From OMII01 sp947467385 (GTDB lineage Bacteria > Bdellovibrionota_C > UBA2361 > OMII01), in assembly GCA_044360075.1 (NCBI GenBank), contig JBIKLA010000002.1:62001-126000 (forward strand): a stretch of 64,000 nucleotides of DNA, read 5' to 3'. Numbering within the stretch: position 1 is the first letter of the stretch; each line of letters starts with the position of its first letter. The translations under genes were made by a program, and so were the position numbers. Below the pieces are notes generated by a model that had not been told where the DNA came from, did not search any database, and saw only the letters and a program-made list of their open reading frames with translations. This document shows, piece after piece, positions 17,892-26,792 of the stretch.

Positions 17892-19651
17892 GCAGCTCTC
17901 CCGGTGCCATTCTTTCGTTGGCTATGGCGCAAGGGTAAGGCCCTCTCCGCCTCCCGCACAAGCTCTCCTGAATAGACAAGCCGCGCTAGCTCGGCAAGCT
18001 GCGGCGAGAAGACACGGTCCTTAGTCACCGGTGGAAAGGCCTTCCAGAGGCGCTTGAGGAGCCGCTCGCCGACGGGGCTTAGGCGCATCGACGAGGCAGG
18101 AACCTCAACTCCGAGGTGGATCTCAACGCGCGGCCTTAAGCGCTTGGCCTCTGCCTTTCTCTTCACGAGTGCCTCAAGCTTCGCGACCGCGCGATTGACG
18201 TCACGCGGCGCCTTGGGATGGTGCTTTGAGGGGATCCACCGGGTGTGGCGTCGGATCGCAGCAGCTTGGCTTGCGTATGCCAGCTCGATTCCGATCAGCT
18301 CGGCAAGCCGCGGCAGCATATCGAGCAGCCGAACGCCGAGCCCTGCGCTCATGCTAACGTGATCCTCCTGGCCAGAGTTAGTGGAGATCGACATGAGGTG
18401 GCTCGGTGCCGAGAGCCCCCACAGCGCATTCGTGAGCGCCGCGCTGACGTACTCAGGGATCATCATGCTCGATGAAACGGCACGCTGGGCCTTGGTGAGA
18501 TCCGGCCAGGCCAGGTCGCTTCCAAGCCCCTTGTTGCGCGCACCGTCGACGTAGCGCGCACAGCGCGCATTGATGAGCGATGCCATGATGGCGGCGGCCT
18601 GCACCAGGCTGTACAGCTTTACAGCCACCGGCATGCCGTGGAAGTGCCCACCCGACACTATCTCTGTAAAGCTGTCATTTCCTGCGTCGAGCAGGAGCGG
18701 ATTGTCCGTAGCGCTGTTAGCCTCGATTGAGAGCGTCTCAGCTGCATCCTCTATCAGGTCGTAGCAGGCGCCCAAGACCTGAGCAGCACAGCGCAGATTG
18801 TACGGATCCTGAATGTCGCCGTCGATGGAATAGTCGCGGTGGCAGTCGCGTATGGGCGAGTCCTGCATGGCGCTCCAAATCCACTGCGCAACAACCTGCG
18901 AGCCCCGGTGCGGCCGAAGCTCGTGCAGCTCCCGCTTAAAGGGCGCGTCACTTCCAAGCATGACCTGCGCTGTCAGTGCCGTCGCCAGCGCCTCTGCCTT
19001 GAGCATGTCGCGCAGGGCTGCACAGGCAATGATGCCGTACGCCGTTGAGTACTGCACCCCATTGCTGAGCGCCAAGCCCTCCTTCATCTCAAGCACAAGG
19101 GGCTTAAGCCGACGTCGCTTGAGCACCTGGGCCGTGCGCTGCGGCTTGGCGCTGCCCCTCACGAAGCACTCTCCCTCGCCGATGAGGGCCAAGCCGATGT
19201 GCGAGAGCGGGGCGAGGTCGCCGCTTGCGCCGACGGAGCCAAACGAGGGAACCACGGGGGTGATCCCGTGATTAAGGAAAGCGAGAAGCTGCTCGACTAT
19301 CTGGGGCCTGACCGCTGAATGCCCGCGCGCAAGCGACTGCGCTCGCAGAAGCATCGTCGCCCTCACGACCTCCTGGCATGCTGGCTGCCCAACCCCGCAC
19401 GAGTGCGAGCGCATAAAGTTCTTTTGAAGCTCAGCCAGCTCGTTTGGAGGAACAGCCAGGTCGACGTTATGGCCGAAGCCGCGGTTAAAGCCATATGCAG
19501 GCTCGCGCTTTCGCTTGAGGACCTGGACGATCTGAGCGCGCCGCGCCTTAAGCAGCGCTCGCGTCGCGGGCGCAAGGCGCACCTTGGCGCCGCGCACAAC
19601 GGCCATCACCTCGTCGATCGAGAGCTGCGCGGTGTGAGAGATAGTAACCAT
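17888..19651 (-). CDS. hutH: Histidine ammonia-lyase
   Basis: HutH removes ammonia from L-histidine to give trans-urocanate, the entry step. The autocatalytic MIO cofactor forms from Ala142-Ser143-Gly144 in FGSVGASGDLAPLSH, the same numbering as the Pseudomonas enzyme. Other motifs are YGFNRGFGHNV near residue 53, LSNGVQYSTAYG, SATDNPLLL, and TNSGQEDHVSMS. The product has 587 residues, longer than the usual 500-510, because of a C-terminal extension rich in basic residues (KRKAEAKRLRPRVEI and a tail ending NGTGRAA). It is the first gene of the hut operon; no HutC/HutP regulator lies next to it. The upstream gap 19652-19880 presumably holds the operon promoter, but no clear site is visible. 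Confidence 0.93.
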   Translation of the reverse strand: MVTISHTAQLSIDEVMAVVRGAKVRLAPATRALLKARRAQIVQVLKRKREPAYGFNRGFGHNVDLAVPPNELAELQKNFMRSHSCGVGQPACQEVVRATMLLRAQSLARGHSAVRPQIVEQLLAFLNHGITPVVPSFGSVGASGDLAPLSHIGLALIGEGECFVRGSAKPQRTAQVLKRRRLKPLVLEMKEGLALSNGVQYSTAYGIIACAALRDMLKAEALATALTAQVMLGSDAPFKRELHELRPHRGSQVVAQWIWSAMQDSPIRDCHRDYSIDGDIQDPYNLRCAAQVLGACYDLIEDAAETLSIEANSATDNPLLLDAGNDSFTEIVSGGHFHGMPVAVKLYSLVQAAAIMASLINARCARYVDGARNKGLGSDLAWPDLTKAQRAVSSSMMIPEYVSAALTNALWGLSAPSHLMSISTNSGQEDHVSMSAGLGVRLLDMLPRLAELIGIELAYASQAAAIRRHTRWIPSKHHPKAPRDVNRAVAKLEALVKRKAEAKRLRPRVEIHLGVEVPASSMRLSPVGERLLKRLWKAFPPVTKDRVFSPQLAELARLVYSGELVREAERALPLRHSQRKNGTGRAA

Positions 19652-19880
19652 CGATTAAGCCTAAGAGAGCCTTGTAGTTAGGATGAATGACGGCTCTCCT
19701 TCGATACTAAAGAGGGTCCTTTTGAAAGCAAATGACGGAGTTTCGCGCCGAGCACCCCGTGAACTATCCCAAATTGAGCTCGCTGAGGCCTGCTATGGAA
19801 CTTTGCCTTGGGCGCATAGGGGTCAATTCGCGCTGTTTTAAAACGCCGTCGCGACCACAAAAGCTGCTATGCAACCCCAT

Positions 19881-20870
19881 CTACGACGAGGTTCCAGTCG
19901 ACCTTAACAGCCGCACCATCTCGCGGTGCAGATCTCCTTCGCTCCACCGCGTATAGCTCTTCATCGCGGCATCAAACGACTCTTTGTTGTCGCGCATCGC
20001 TTGGTATACCTGCATGAGTCCAGGGATCCCTTTTCGGTCCACGACGGCGCGGAAGCGCAACGCCGACACCGCGTACGCTTGGGCCGAGCCATCAAAGGGT
20101 GCAGGCTCATCGCCCGCCAGCTTCTCGCGAGCTAGCGCGTCGTAGTAGTCGGTCACCGACCCTTTGGGGATATCTTTTGCGAAGTCGGCGCTGTACTGCT
20201 CAAACCACGAGGCAAACCCCTCGCTGCGGGCGCGGTCGGACGGGATCTTAAGGTCACCAACAAGCATAAACTCAATCGCATGGCCGATCTCATGCAGCAG
20301 CACCTGCGTCAGGGCCCCGTCAGCAACCGGAGAGCCGGAGCAGTTGCCCGAAATGAAATCAGTCACGATGTATATCCGGCTTGGCGGAATCATGAAGCCC
20401 GGGTGGCCCGCGACGGTGATGTCCGCAGGAAACTGCGCGAGCGCTGCGCGCTTGTCGATGAATGCGATCTGCCAGTCGCGCTTCCCTCCCTTAATCTCTG
20501 GGGCAAAGCGGGCTGCCTTGATGGCCTTGTTGGATGCAGCCGCGGCGTCCTTCACCGCGCGCGAGGGGCTCTTGCCGAAGCAGTCTTCGGCCTTTCGCTG
20601 CCAGCGCACCTCCATGCGGCCCAGATCGGTCGAAAATGACGTGGCGCGTACCGTGCCGTCGAGCTCGACGTCATTTGGCTCGCGTATGTCTTCCGGCTTG
20701 TCGTCGCTGCACTTAGCGGTGCTGCGGAACTCGCTTGGGACATCCTGGCGCCGAGACACCTGGCGAATGAAGTTAGTGCCGTCGATGTAGAGGCACGAGC
20801 CCTCTGCGAGCGCGCTCGGCGCAAGCCCCAACACACTCAGCACGAAGGCAAGCAGGGTGCGGGCTGGCAT
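19881..20870 (-). CDS. Secreted putative zinc metallopeptidase
   Basis: A signal peptide (MPARTLLAFVLSVLGLAPSALA) precedes a 300-residue domain with HEIGH at 193-197 and a Glu 20 residues downstream in SEGFASWFE. This is the HExxH plus Glu arrangement of gluzincin peptidases. Two N-terminal Cys and further Cys at about 97 and 177 suggest disulphides in the periplasm. I do not recognise a named family, and peptidase activity is inferred from the motif. The ATG at 20868-20870 shares one base with the lon stop (TAATG), so it is probably made from the lon transcript. Confidence 0.7.
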   Translation of the reverse strand: MPARTLLAFVLSVLGLAPSALAEGSCLYIDGTNFIRQVSRRQDVPSEFRSTAKCSDDKPEDIREPNDVELDGTVRATSFSTDLGRMEVRWQRKAEDCFGKSPSRAVKDAAAASNKAIKAARFAPEIKGGKRDWQIAFIDKRAALAQFPADITVAGHPGFMIPPSRIYIVTDFISGNCSGSPVADGALTQVLLHEIGHAIEFMLVGDLKIPSDRARSEGFASWFEQYSADFAKDIPKGSVTDYYDALAREKLAGDEPAPFDGSAQAYAVSALRFRAVVDRKGIPGLMQVYQAMRDNKESFDAAMKSYTRWSEGDLHREMVRLLRSTGTSS

Positions 20871-23320
20871 TACTGTCCGAGCGAAATCTCGCGCCTCTTG
20901 CCGCGCTTGCGAGAGCCTGAGAGCTTTTTGCGTCGCCCAAGGAGCGCCAGCTCAAGAACCTCACTCACGTGCTTCACCGGGATAAACTGGATCTGCTTGC
21001 GCTGCTCCTCCGGGATCTCCTCAAGGTCCTTGATGTTCTCAAATGGGATGATAACTTTGCGGATGCCGTACTGCAGCGCCGCAAGAGCTTTCTCTCTCAG
21101 GCCGCCCACAGCGAGGATATTTCCGCGCAGCGTCATCTCTCCGGTCATGGCGATGTCCTTGGAGACCTTGCGGTCCGAGAGCGCCGAAACAAGCGCTGTT
21201 GCGATTGTTATACCTGCCGATGGGCCATCCTTCGGGGTCGCCCCGCCGGGCACATGCACGTGGATGTCATGCTTTGAGTGGAAGTCCGACTCAAGCCCCA
21301 GCACGGCGGCGTTCGCGCGCGCGTAGAAGAGCGCTGCCTGCGCAGACTCTTGCATGACACTTCCAAGCTGCCCCGTGAGGGTCAGCGCCCCGGTGCCCTT
21401 GGCGATAGAGACCTCCACCGGCATCACTTCGCCGCCAAGCGACGTCCATGCTAAGCCGCGCACAAGGCCAACGGCCTCGCGCTGCTCGGTCATCTCGGGA
21501 TCGTACTTCGTTGGCCCCAGGAGCTCCGTCACGCGCGCCGCGTCGACGACGCGGTTGAGCTTCTTGGCCTCGGCAACCTCGCGTGCAAGCTTGCGGCTCA
21601 GCGCCCCGAACTCGCGCTCAAGGCCACGCACGCCAGCTTCCCGGGTGTAGCGGTCGATAACGAGGGTGATAGCACCGTCGGTGAACTGCACCTTCTGCGC
21701 AGAGAGTCCAGCTTCCTGAAGCTGTCGGGGGATGATGTACTTCGTGGCGATCTTATTCTTCTCGGCCGAGGTGTAGCCGGGGATAAAGATCAGCTCAAGG
21801 CGGTCGATAAGGGGCTCTGGAATGGTATCGACCGTATTAGCAGTCGCAAGGAAGAGCACATCGGAAAGGTCAAACGGGACGTTCAGGTAGTGATCCCTAA
21901 AGTCCGTGTTCTGGTGCGGGTCGAGCACCTCAAGCAGCGCTGATGCCGGGTCTCCGCGAAAGTCCGCGCCGATCTTGTCGAGCTCATCAAGCACGAAGAC
22001 TGGGTTGCGCGAGCCGGCCTGCTTGAGGCCCTGCAGGATGCGCCCCGGCAGCGCGCCGACGTACGTACGGCGGTGGCCACGAATCTCGGCCTCGTCTCGC
22101 ATGCCGCCCAGCGACATGCGCGTGAAGTTGCGCCCAAGAGCTCGCGCGATCGACTTTCCAAGCGAGGTCTTCCCCACACCGGGGGGCCCGACGAAACAGA
22201 GAATCGGCCCCTTGGAGTCGGGGTTGAGCGCCCGAACGCTTAAGTACTCAAGGATGCGATCCTTGACTTTGTCGAGGCCGAAGTGGTCCTCGTCGAGGAT
22301 CGACTTGGCTGCCTTAAGGTTCAGGAGATCGCTTGTGCTCGTGCTCCAGGGAAGGTCGGTCACCCACTCAAGGTAGGTGCGCAGCAGCGCAAACTCGCTC
22401 GACTCGGGGCTCATGTGCTCAAGCCGCTTGAGCTGCTTAAACGACTCTTCCTTCGCCTGCGGCGGAAGCTTGAGCGCATTCAGGCGCTCGCGCACGGCCT
22501 GAAGGTCATCCGAGCCAACGTCGATATCGCCGAGCTCACGCTGGATCTGCTTAATCTGCTCGCGCAGGTAATACTCGCGCTGGCCCTTGGTCATCTCGTC
22601 GCGAGCCTTGTCCTTAATATTCTCGGTGAGGATGAACTTGTTGAGGTCGTCAGTGATGGCGCTGTCGGTCATGCGCAGGCGCTTAAGCGGATCGAGCTCC
22701 TCAAGGGCGGCCTGCGCCTCCTGCAGCTCGATGCGGTAGTGCGCCAGGATGACATCCGAGAGCACACCCGGGTCGTGCACCTCCTCAGTCACGATCAGGA
22801 GCTCCTCAGGTAGGTGCTCATACTCAACGAGCACCTGTAGGTTCTCGCGGATGCGGTTCATGATGGCCTGGTTTTCAGCCGAAAGCTTGCGGACCGGCGG
22901 CGCCGGAAGCGGAGTGATGCTCGTCACCATGATGCGTTGGTTGGCGGCGTATTTGCTCGCTTTGGCGCGGACGAGCCCTTGCAGCAGCACCTTGTAGCGG
23001 CCATCAGGAACCTGGAGTGTGCGCACGACGTGCGCTACAACACCCACCTTGTACAGGTCGCGCCCGCGCGGATCCTCAACCTCAACATTCTGCTGGGCAA
23101 CGACAAATGCGAGCCTGTCGCCGGCCATCGCAGCCTCCATGGCCCGAATACTGGCAGGACGGCTCAGGTAGAGCGACATCATGACGCCTGGAAAAGGCAC
23201 CATGTCCTTGGCAGCGAGCACCGGCAGGGTGTCGGGTACCGCAATCGGCTCGGGCGACGCGCCCTCGCGGGATGTCTTCATCTTGGGCTTCGTTTTCGTC
23301 TTCCGTTGCTTCTTCGCCAT
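20870..23320 (-). CDS. lon: ATP-dependent protease Lon
   Basis: Lon is a cytosolic AAA+ serine protease that degrades misfolded and short-lived proteins. The 816-residue product has the LON substrate-binding domain (DTLPVLAAKDMVPFPGVMMS from about residue 28), an AAA+ module with Walker A GPPGVGKTSLGKSIA near residue 377 and Walker B VFVLDELDKIG, and a C-terminal peptidase domain with the Ser-Lys dyad motif PKDGPSAGI near residue 699 and TGEMTLRGNILAVGGLREK. The N-terminus is Lys-rich (KKQRKTKTKPKMKTS), as is the C-terminus (RRKKLSGSRKRGKRRE). No clear heat-shock promoter could be read in the 230 bp upstream. Confidence 0.97.
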   Translation of the reverse strand: MAKKQRKTKTKPKMKTSREGASPEPIAVPDTLPVLAAKDMVPFPGVMMSLYLSRPASIRAMEAAMAGDRLAFVVAQQNVEVEDPRGRDLYKVGVVAHVVRTLQVPDGRYKVLLQGLVRAKASKYAANQRIMVTSITPLPAPPVRKLSAENQAIMNRIRENLQVLVEYEHLPEELLIVTEEVHDPGVLSDVILAHYRIELQEAQAALEELDPLKRLRMTDSAITDDLNKFILTENIKDKARDEMTKGQREYYLREQIKQIQRELGDIDVGSDDLQAVRERLNALKLPPQAKEESFKQLKRLEHMSPESSEFALLRTYLEWVTDLPWSTSTSDLLNLKAAKSILDEDHFGLDKVKDRILEYLSVRALNPDSKGPILCFVGPPGVGKTSLGKSIARALGRNFTRMSLGGMRDEAEIRGHRRTYVGALPGRILQGLKQAGSRNPVFVLDELDKIGADFRGDPASALLEVLDPHQNTDFRDHYLNVPFDLSDVLFLATANTVDTIPEPLIDRLELIFIPGYTSAEKNKIATKYIIPRQLQEAGLSAQKVQFTDGAITLVIDRYTREAGVRGLEREFGALSRKLAREVAEAKKLNRVVDAARVTELLGPTKYDPEMTEQREAVGLVRGLAWTSLGGEVMPVEVSIAKGTGALTLTGQLGSVMQESAQAALFYARANAAVLGLESDFHSKHDIHVHVPGGATPKDGPSAGITIATALVSALSDRKVSKDIAMTGEMTLRGNILAVGGLREKALAALQYGIRKVIIPFENIKDLEEIPEEQRKQIQFIPVKHVSEVLELALLGRRKKLSGSRKRGKRREISLGQ

Positions 23321-23549
23321 CGCGCCTCGTACCTTTCAGTCAGAAATTGGCATTCCTTATACTTAGGATGCTTTCCTGACAGATCCCTATCCGTCGACTA
23401 TAGACCCCGGGGCACCCCGGCAACACTGGGAATTACCTCCCTCTACCCTACTTTGCCAGCAATATGAATGAGTTGCCTTGCGGAATGAGCAAAGCGCAAA
23501 ATTCAAACCACGACTCAGCAAGGCGGTTTACTGGGCGGACACCGATCGG

Positions 23550-25454
23550 CTAGTACCCGCTGGACACCTTCTGGTCACTCTCTAGGGGTGAGAAGCCGTC
23601 GTCGGTCGGAGTAATGTCGTTGCCCTGCACCGTAATCATCTGCTCATAGCGCGAGACGCCTTGCGGTGGAAGCTTCTCTTGGAACATCGTCGGGCCGACC
23701 TCAACCACGTACAGGATGCGCTTGATGTCATCCTCTCCGGGCTCAGGCATGAGCACGCCAGTTATGCCGTTATACTGCGGAAGCTGCTGCAGCCCCTGCG
23801 CAAAGGGCACGCCCTTGTCGTGGCTCAGCTTGAGCCCATTGACGAGCAGTGTGGCAGCGTCGAACCCAAGCGCTGAATGGACGCTCGGGGCCGCGTTAAA
23901 CTTTCCGCGATACGAGGCCATAAACTGCTGCACCTCGGGCCGCGTGCTGTTCTTAAAGAAGGGCGCAACAAAGATCGCCTTCTCGAAGAGCGCCTGTGAG
24001 TGCGCGATCTTGTCGGCGTTGTCCCATGCCGAAGTCCCAAGCACCCTCATGCGCTTGCGCGCTTCTGGCGAGAGCCCGGAGAGAAGCTTGGTGGCGGCCT
24101 CGACCGTGTCTGGAATGAGCACCGCCTGCGCCGTTGAGCTTTCAAGCCGCTGGCCGGCCTCAAGCATCGAGACTTCATCACTTGTGGTGTAGCCAACCTC
24201 AAGCACAAGCTCAAGGTTTAGCGCCCCGAGCTTCTTGCGGAAGGCCTCAAGAAACTCAGTACCGTTTGCCGTCTGAGGATAAACGACGGCAAAGCGGGTG
24301 AGCTTGTTGTCCCCGTACGCCGTATTGACGAGCGCATCAACTTGGCTCGTTGTCGTAATACCGAGGCGGAACACGCCGTTGCCGACCGGGAATGGCTCAG
24401 TTTTCGAGAGCGACAGGAGTGGAACACCAACCTCCTGTGAGGTCATCGCCGCCTGGGTGCCAAGCGGGCCCATCAAAACGGCGACCTTGGGCCCGGCAAC
24501 AAGCTCACGAATCGCGGCAGATGAGGCGGCGGTGTCTGAACCGACGTCGCGGACCTCAACGACTACCTTAGGAGCCGCCATCTGCGCCTCTGCCGCAAGC
24601 TGGATTCCGCGCTGCATGTCGGACCCGATAGAGCCGTACCGCGCCGCCAAGCTGAGGATCACGCCTACCTTAGCCTCATCCCCGATCGCACCCGAGGGCG
24701 AGCCGCTCGAGGCTATCATTGCCCCGTCATATGCTGCCCAAAACGGCACTCTTGATCGTGGGTCGGGCTCAATCCATCCGACCTGCGCACGCCGTGCCCG
24801 CTCCTGCCCAATGAGACCGCTGACGAAATCGTTGGCGTGCCACTTGGCGCTGATCGACTCGAAGTCCTGGGTTGAAAGGGAGCTCAAGAGCAGCTGCGCG
24901 CCCCGCGTTGCCGCGTCGGCACTGCCGGTCGTTCCTCCTTGCAGGTGCACTCTGTCGAACCAGGCGAGCGACTGGCTGTAGTCGCGCGTGCGACCAAATC
25001 CAAAGGCAAGGAGCAGCCCGAACTCAGGGGTCACCTGCTGCTCTGTGAGGCCGCGCTTGCGGTGGTAGTTGCCGATGGCTGAGAGCGCCTTCTCGGCGTT
25101 GTCGAGCAAGAGATACTGCCCAACGACGCGCAGCACGGCCGACTCAGTCTCATCCGCTGGAAGCGATCCGCGCGCTGCCCTTAGGTATGCTTCAAGCGCT
25201 GACTTGTTTCGCCCCTCGGCGCGCAGCTCGTCTCCGTAAATGAGGCTCTTATTGGTGAAGGGCTGGCCCGAAAGAGTCTTGAATCGCGGCCACACCTCCC
25301 ACGGCATCGGCCTGGCTGACTCGGGGGTCGGCTCATCGCCCTCAACAAGACCGCCACTAATGGGCGCCAAGGGGCGATCCTTCGATGGCATTGAGCACGC
25401 CACAATTAGAGTGGCGGCTAGGATTCCAAGAAGTCGAAACGAGGATGAGAGCAT
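23550..25454 (-). CDS. LpoA/LppC-like penicillin-binding protein activator lipoprotein
   Basis: The 634-residue product starts with a lipoprotein signal ending LIVAC (lipidated Cys at residue 20 from the ATG at 25454). A helical TPR-like region (KTLSGQPFTNKSLIYGDEL to about residue 230) is followed by a periplasmic-binding-protein fold with KVGVILSLAARYGSIGSDMQ, VAVLMGPLGTQAAMTSQ, TRFAVVYPQTANGTEFLEAF and SALGFDAATLLVNGLKL. This combination matches LpoA/LppC, an outer-membrane lipoprotein that activates PBP1A-type synthases, although a branched-chain amino-acid-type binding protein is an alternative. The frame extends upstream to 25514, but the lipobox supports the inner start. It is a single gene between lon and dnaJ. 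Confidence 0.75.
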   Translation of the reverse strand: MLSSSFRLLGILAATLIVACSMPSKDRPLAPISGGLVEGDEPTPESARPMPWEVWPRFKTLSGQPFTNKSLIYGDELRAEGRNKSALEAYLRAARGSLPADETESAVLRVVGQYLLLDNAEKALSAIGNYHRKRGLTEQQVTPEFGLLLAFGFGRTRDYSQSLAWFDRVHLQGGTTGSADAATRGAQLLLSSLSTQDFESISAKWHANDFVSGLIGQERARRAQVGWIEPDPRSRVPFWAAYDGAMIASSGSPSGAIGDEAKVGVILSLAARYGSIGSDMQRGIQLAAEAQMAAPKVVVEVRDVGSDTAASSAAIRELVAGPKVAVLMGPLGTQAAMTSQEVGVPLLSLSKTEPFPVGNGVFRLGITTTSQVDALVNTAYGDNKLTRFAVVYPQTANGTEFLEAFRKKLGALNLELVLEVGYTTSDEVSMLEAGQRLESSTAQAVLIPDTVEAATKLLSGLSPEARKRMRVLGTSAWDNADKIAHSQALFEKAIFVAPFFKNSTRPEVQQFMASYRGKFNAAPSVHSALGFDAATLLVNGLKLSHDKGVPFAQGLQQLPQYNGITGVLMPEPGEDDIKRILYVVEVGPTMFQEKLPPQGVSRYEQMITVQGNDITPTDDGFSPLESDQKVSSGY

Positions 25455-25544
25455 AGGGAGATAGCGGGCCCGTCCCGCCCCCGTACTATAGTCGCGAGGC
25501 AGCCAGATAGCCAACCGGGAAAAAGGGCCAACACGACGCCGAAA

Positions 25545-26672
25545 TTAGGAGAAGATATCCTTCATCTTGTCGAAGAAGCCCTTGCTGCCGGCCTCCTCGA
25601 CGGTTGTGCCCTGGATCGTGGCGAGTTTCTCAAGGATCTCGCGCTCCTCGTCGCTGAGCTTCTTGGGCACATGCACAAATACCCGAACGTGCTGATCGCC
25701 GCGGCGCTGCGGGCTGCTGCCCAAAACAGGGATCCCCTTGTTCTTGATACGAAACACCTTGCCGGACTGGGTTCCCGCCGGGATCTTCAGCTTTAGCTTA
25801 CCCTCCAGCGCCGGCACGTCGACCTCAGTCCCAAGGGCTGCCGCTGCGTATGAGATCGGCACCTCGCAGACAAGCTCACTCTCCTGGCGCTGAAAGATGG
25901 CGTGCGGCTCAACCTGAAGCTGCACGTACAGGTCTCCGTTTGCGCCGCCAGCCGAACCGGCCTCACCCTCGCCCCGCATCTTGAGCCGCTGGCCATTGTC
26001 GACACCAGCGGGAACCTTAATCTTGAGCTTCGATTCCTTGACCTTAAGGCCGCTGCCAGAGCAGCTCTTACACGGGTCCTTGACCACCTCACCAACACCG
26101 TTACAGGCGTGGCAGGTGCGTGCCAAGGTAAAGAAGCCCTGCTGAATGCGGATCTGCCCGGCGCCTTCACATTGTGGGCAGCGCTGGCGCGAGCTTCCCT
26201 TAGCCGCGCCGCTTCCCGAGCACGACTCGCACTTGGAGCGGCGGCCGATCGTGGCCTCTTTTTCGCAGCCGAAAGCGGCCTCCTCAAAGGTGATGTCGAG
26301 ATCGTAGCGCAGATCGTTGCCGGCGCGTCCGCGCCCACCGCGGCGCGGGTCACCGCCCGCTTGGCCGCCAAAGAACGAGCTAAAGATATCGCCAAAGACA
26401 TCCTCGAAGCCCGAGAAGTCAGCGCCGCCAAAGCCGCCCCCGCCATTGGCGAATGCTGCGTGGCCGAAACGGTCGTACTTCGCGCGGTTCTCCGAGTCGC
26501 TTAAGACCGAGTACGCCTCGGTCGCTTCTTTGAACTTCTCTTCGGCTTCTGCGTTGCCGGGGTTCTTGTCGGGATGAAATTGGACGGCCTTTTTGCGATA
26601 GGCTTTCTTGACCTCCTCAACGGATGCTGTCCGGGAGACCTCTAGTACTTCATAGTAATCACGCTTCGCCAC
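25545..26672 (-). CDS. dnaJ: Chaperone DnaJ
   Basis: DnaJ delivers unfolded substrates to DnaK and stimulates its ATPase. The 375-residue product has a J domain with HPD (FHPDKNPG), a Gly/Phe-rich region (GGGFGGADFSGFED), four CxxCxGxG zinc motifs (CESCSGSG, CPQCEGAG, CHACNGVG, CKSCSGSG), and the C-terminal substrate-binding domain. It lies downstream of dnaK but is separated by 120 bp and a terminator, so expression may be lowered relative to dnaK. Confidence 0.97.
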   Translation of the reverse strand: MAKRDYYEVLEVSRTASVEEVKKAYRKKAVQFHPDKNPGNAEAEEKFKEATEAYSVLSDSENRAKYDRFGHAAFANGGGGFGGADFSGFEDVFGDIFSSFFGGQAGGDPRRGGRGRAGNDLRYDLDITFEEAAFGCEKEATIGRRSKCESCSGSGAAKGSSRQRCPQCEGAGQIRIQQGFFTLARTCHACNGVGEVVKDPCKSCSGSGLKVKESKLKIKVPAGVDNGQRLKMRGEGEAGSAGGANGDLYVQLQVEPHAIFQRQESELVCEVPISYAAAALGTEVDVPALEGKLKLKIPAGTQSGKVFRIKNKGIPVLGSSPQRRGDQHVRVFVHVPKKLSDEEREILEKLATIQGTTVEEAGSKGFFDKMKDIFS

Positions 26673-26729
26673 GGCCTTACCTTACAACTCAATCCCCTTC
26701 CTGTCTCCCCCGCGCAGGCTGTTATGAAC

Positions 26730-26767
26730 GGCAAAAGACGAGGCCCCCATCTCTGGGGACCTCGTCT
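26730..26767 (-). terminator. Rho-independent terminator after dnaK
   Basis: Eight-base arms AGACGAGG (26736-26743) and CCTCGTCT (26760-26767), reinforced by a C/G-rich inner stem, form a strong hairpin. In the minus direction it is followed by CTTTTGC, a short T-tract. It lies between dnaK and dnaJ and could allow partial readthrough. Confidence 0.65.
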
Positions 26768-26792
26768 CGCTCAAAAGCCCGAAGCCACGCGA

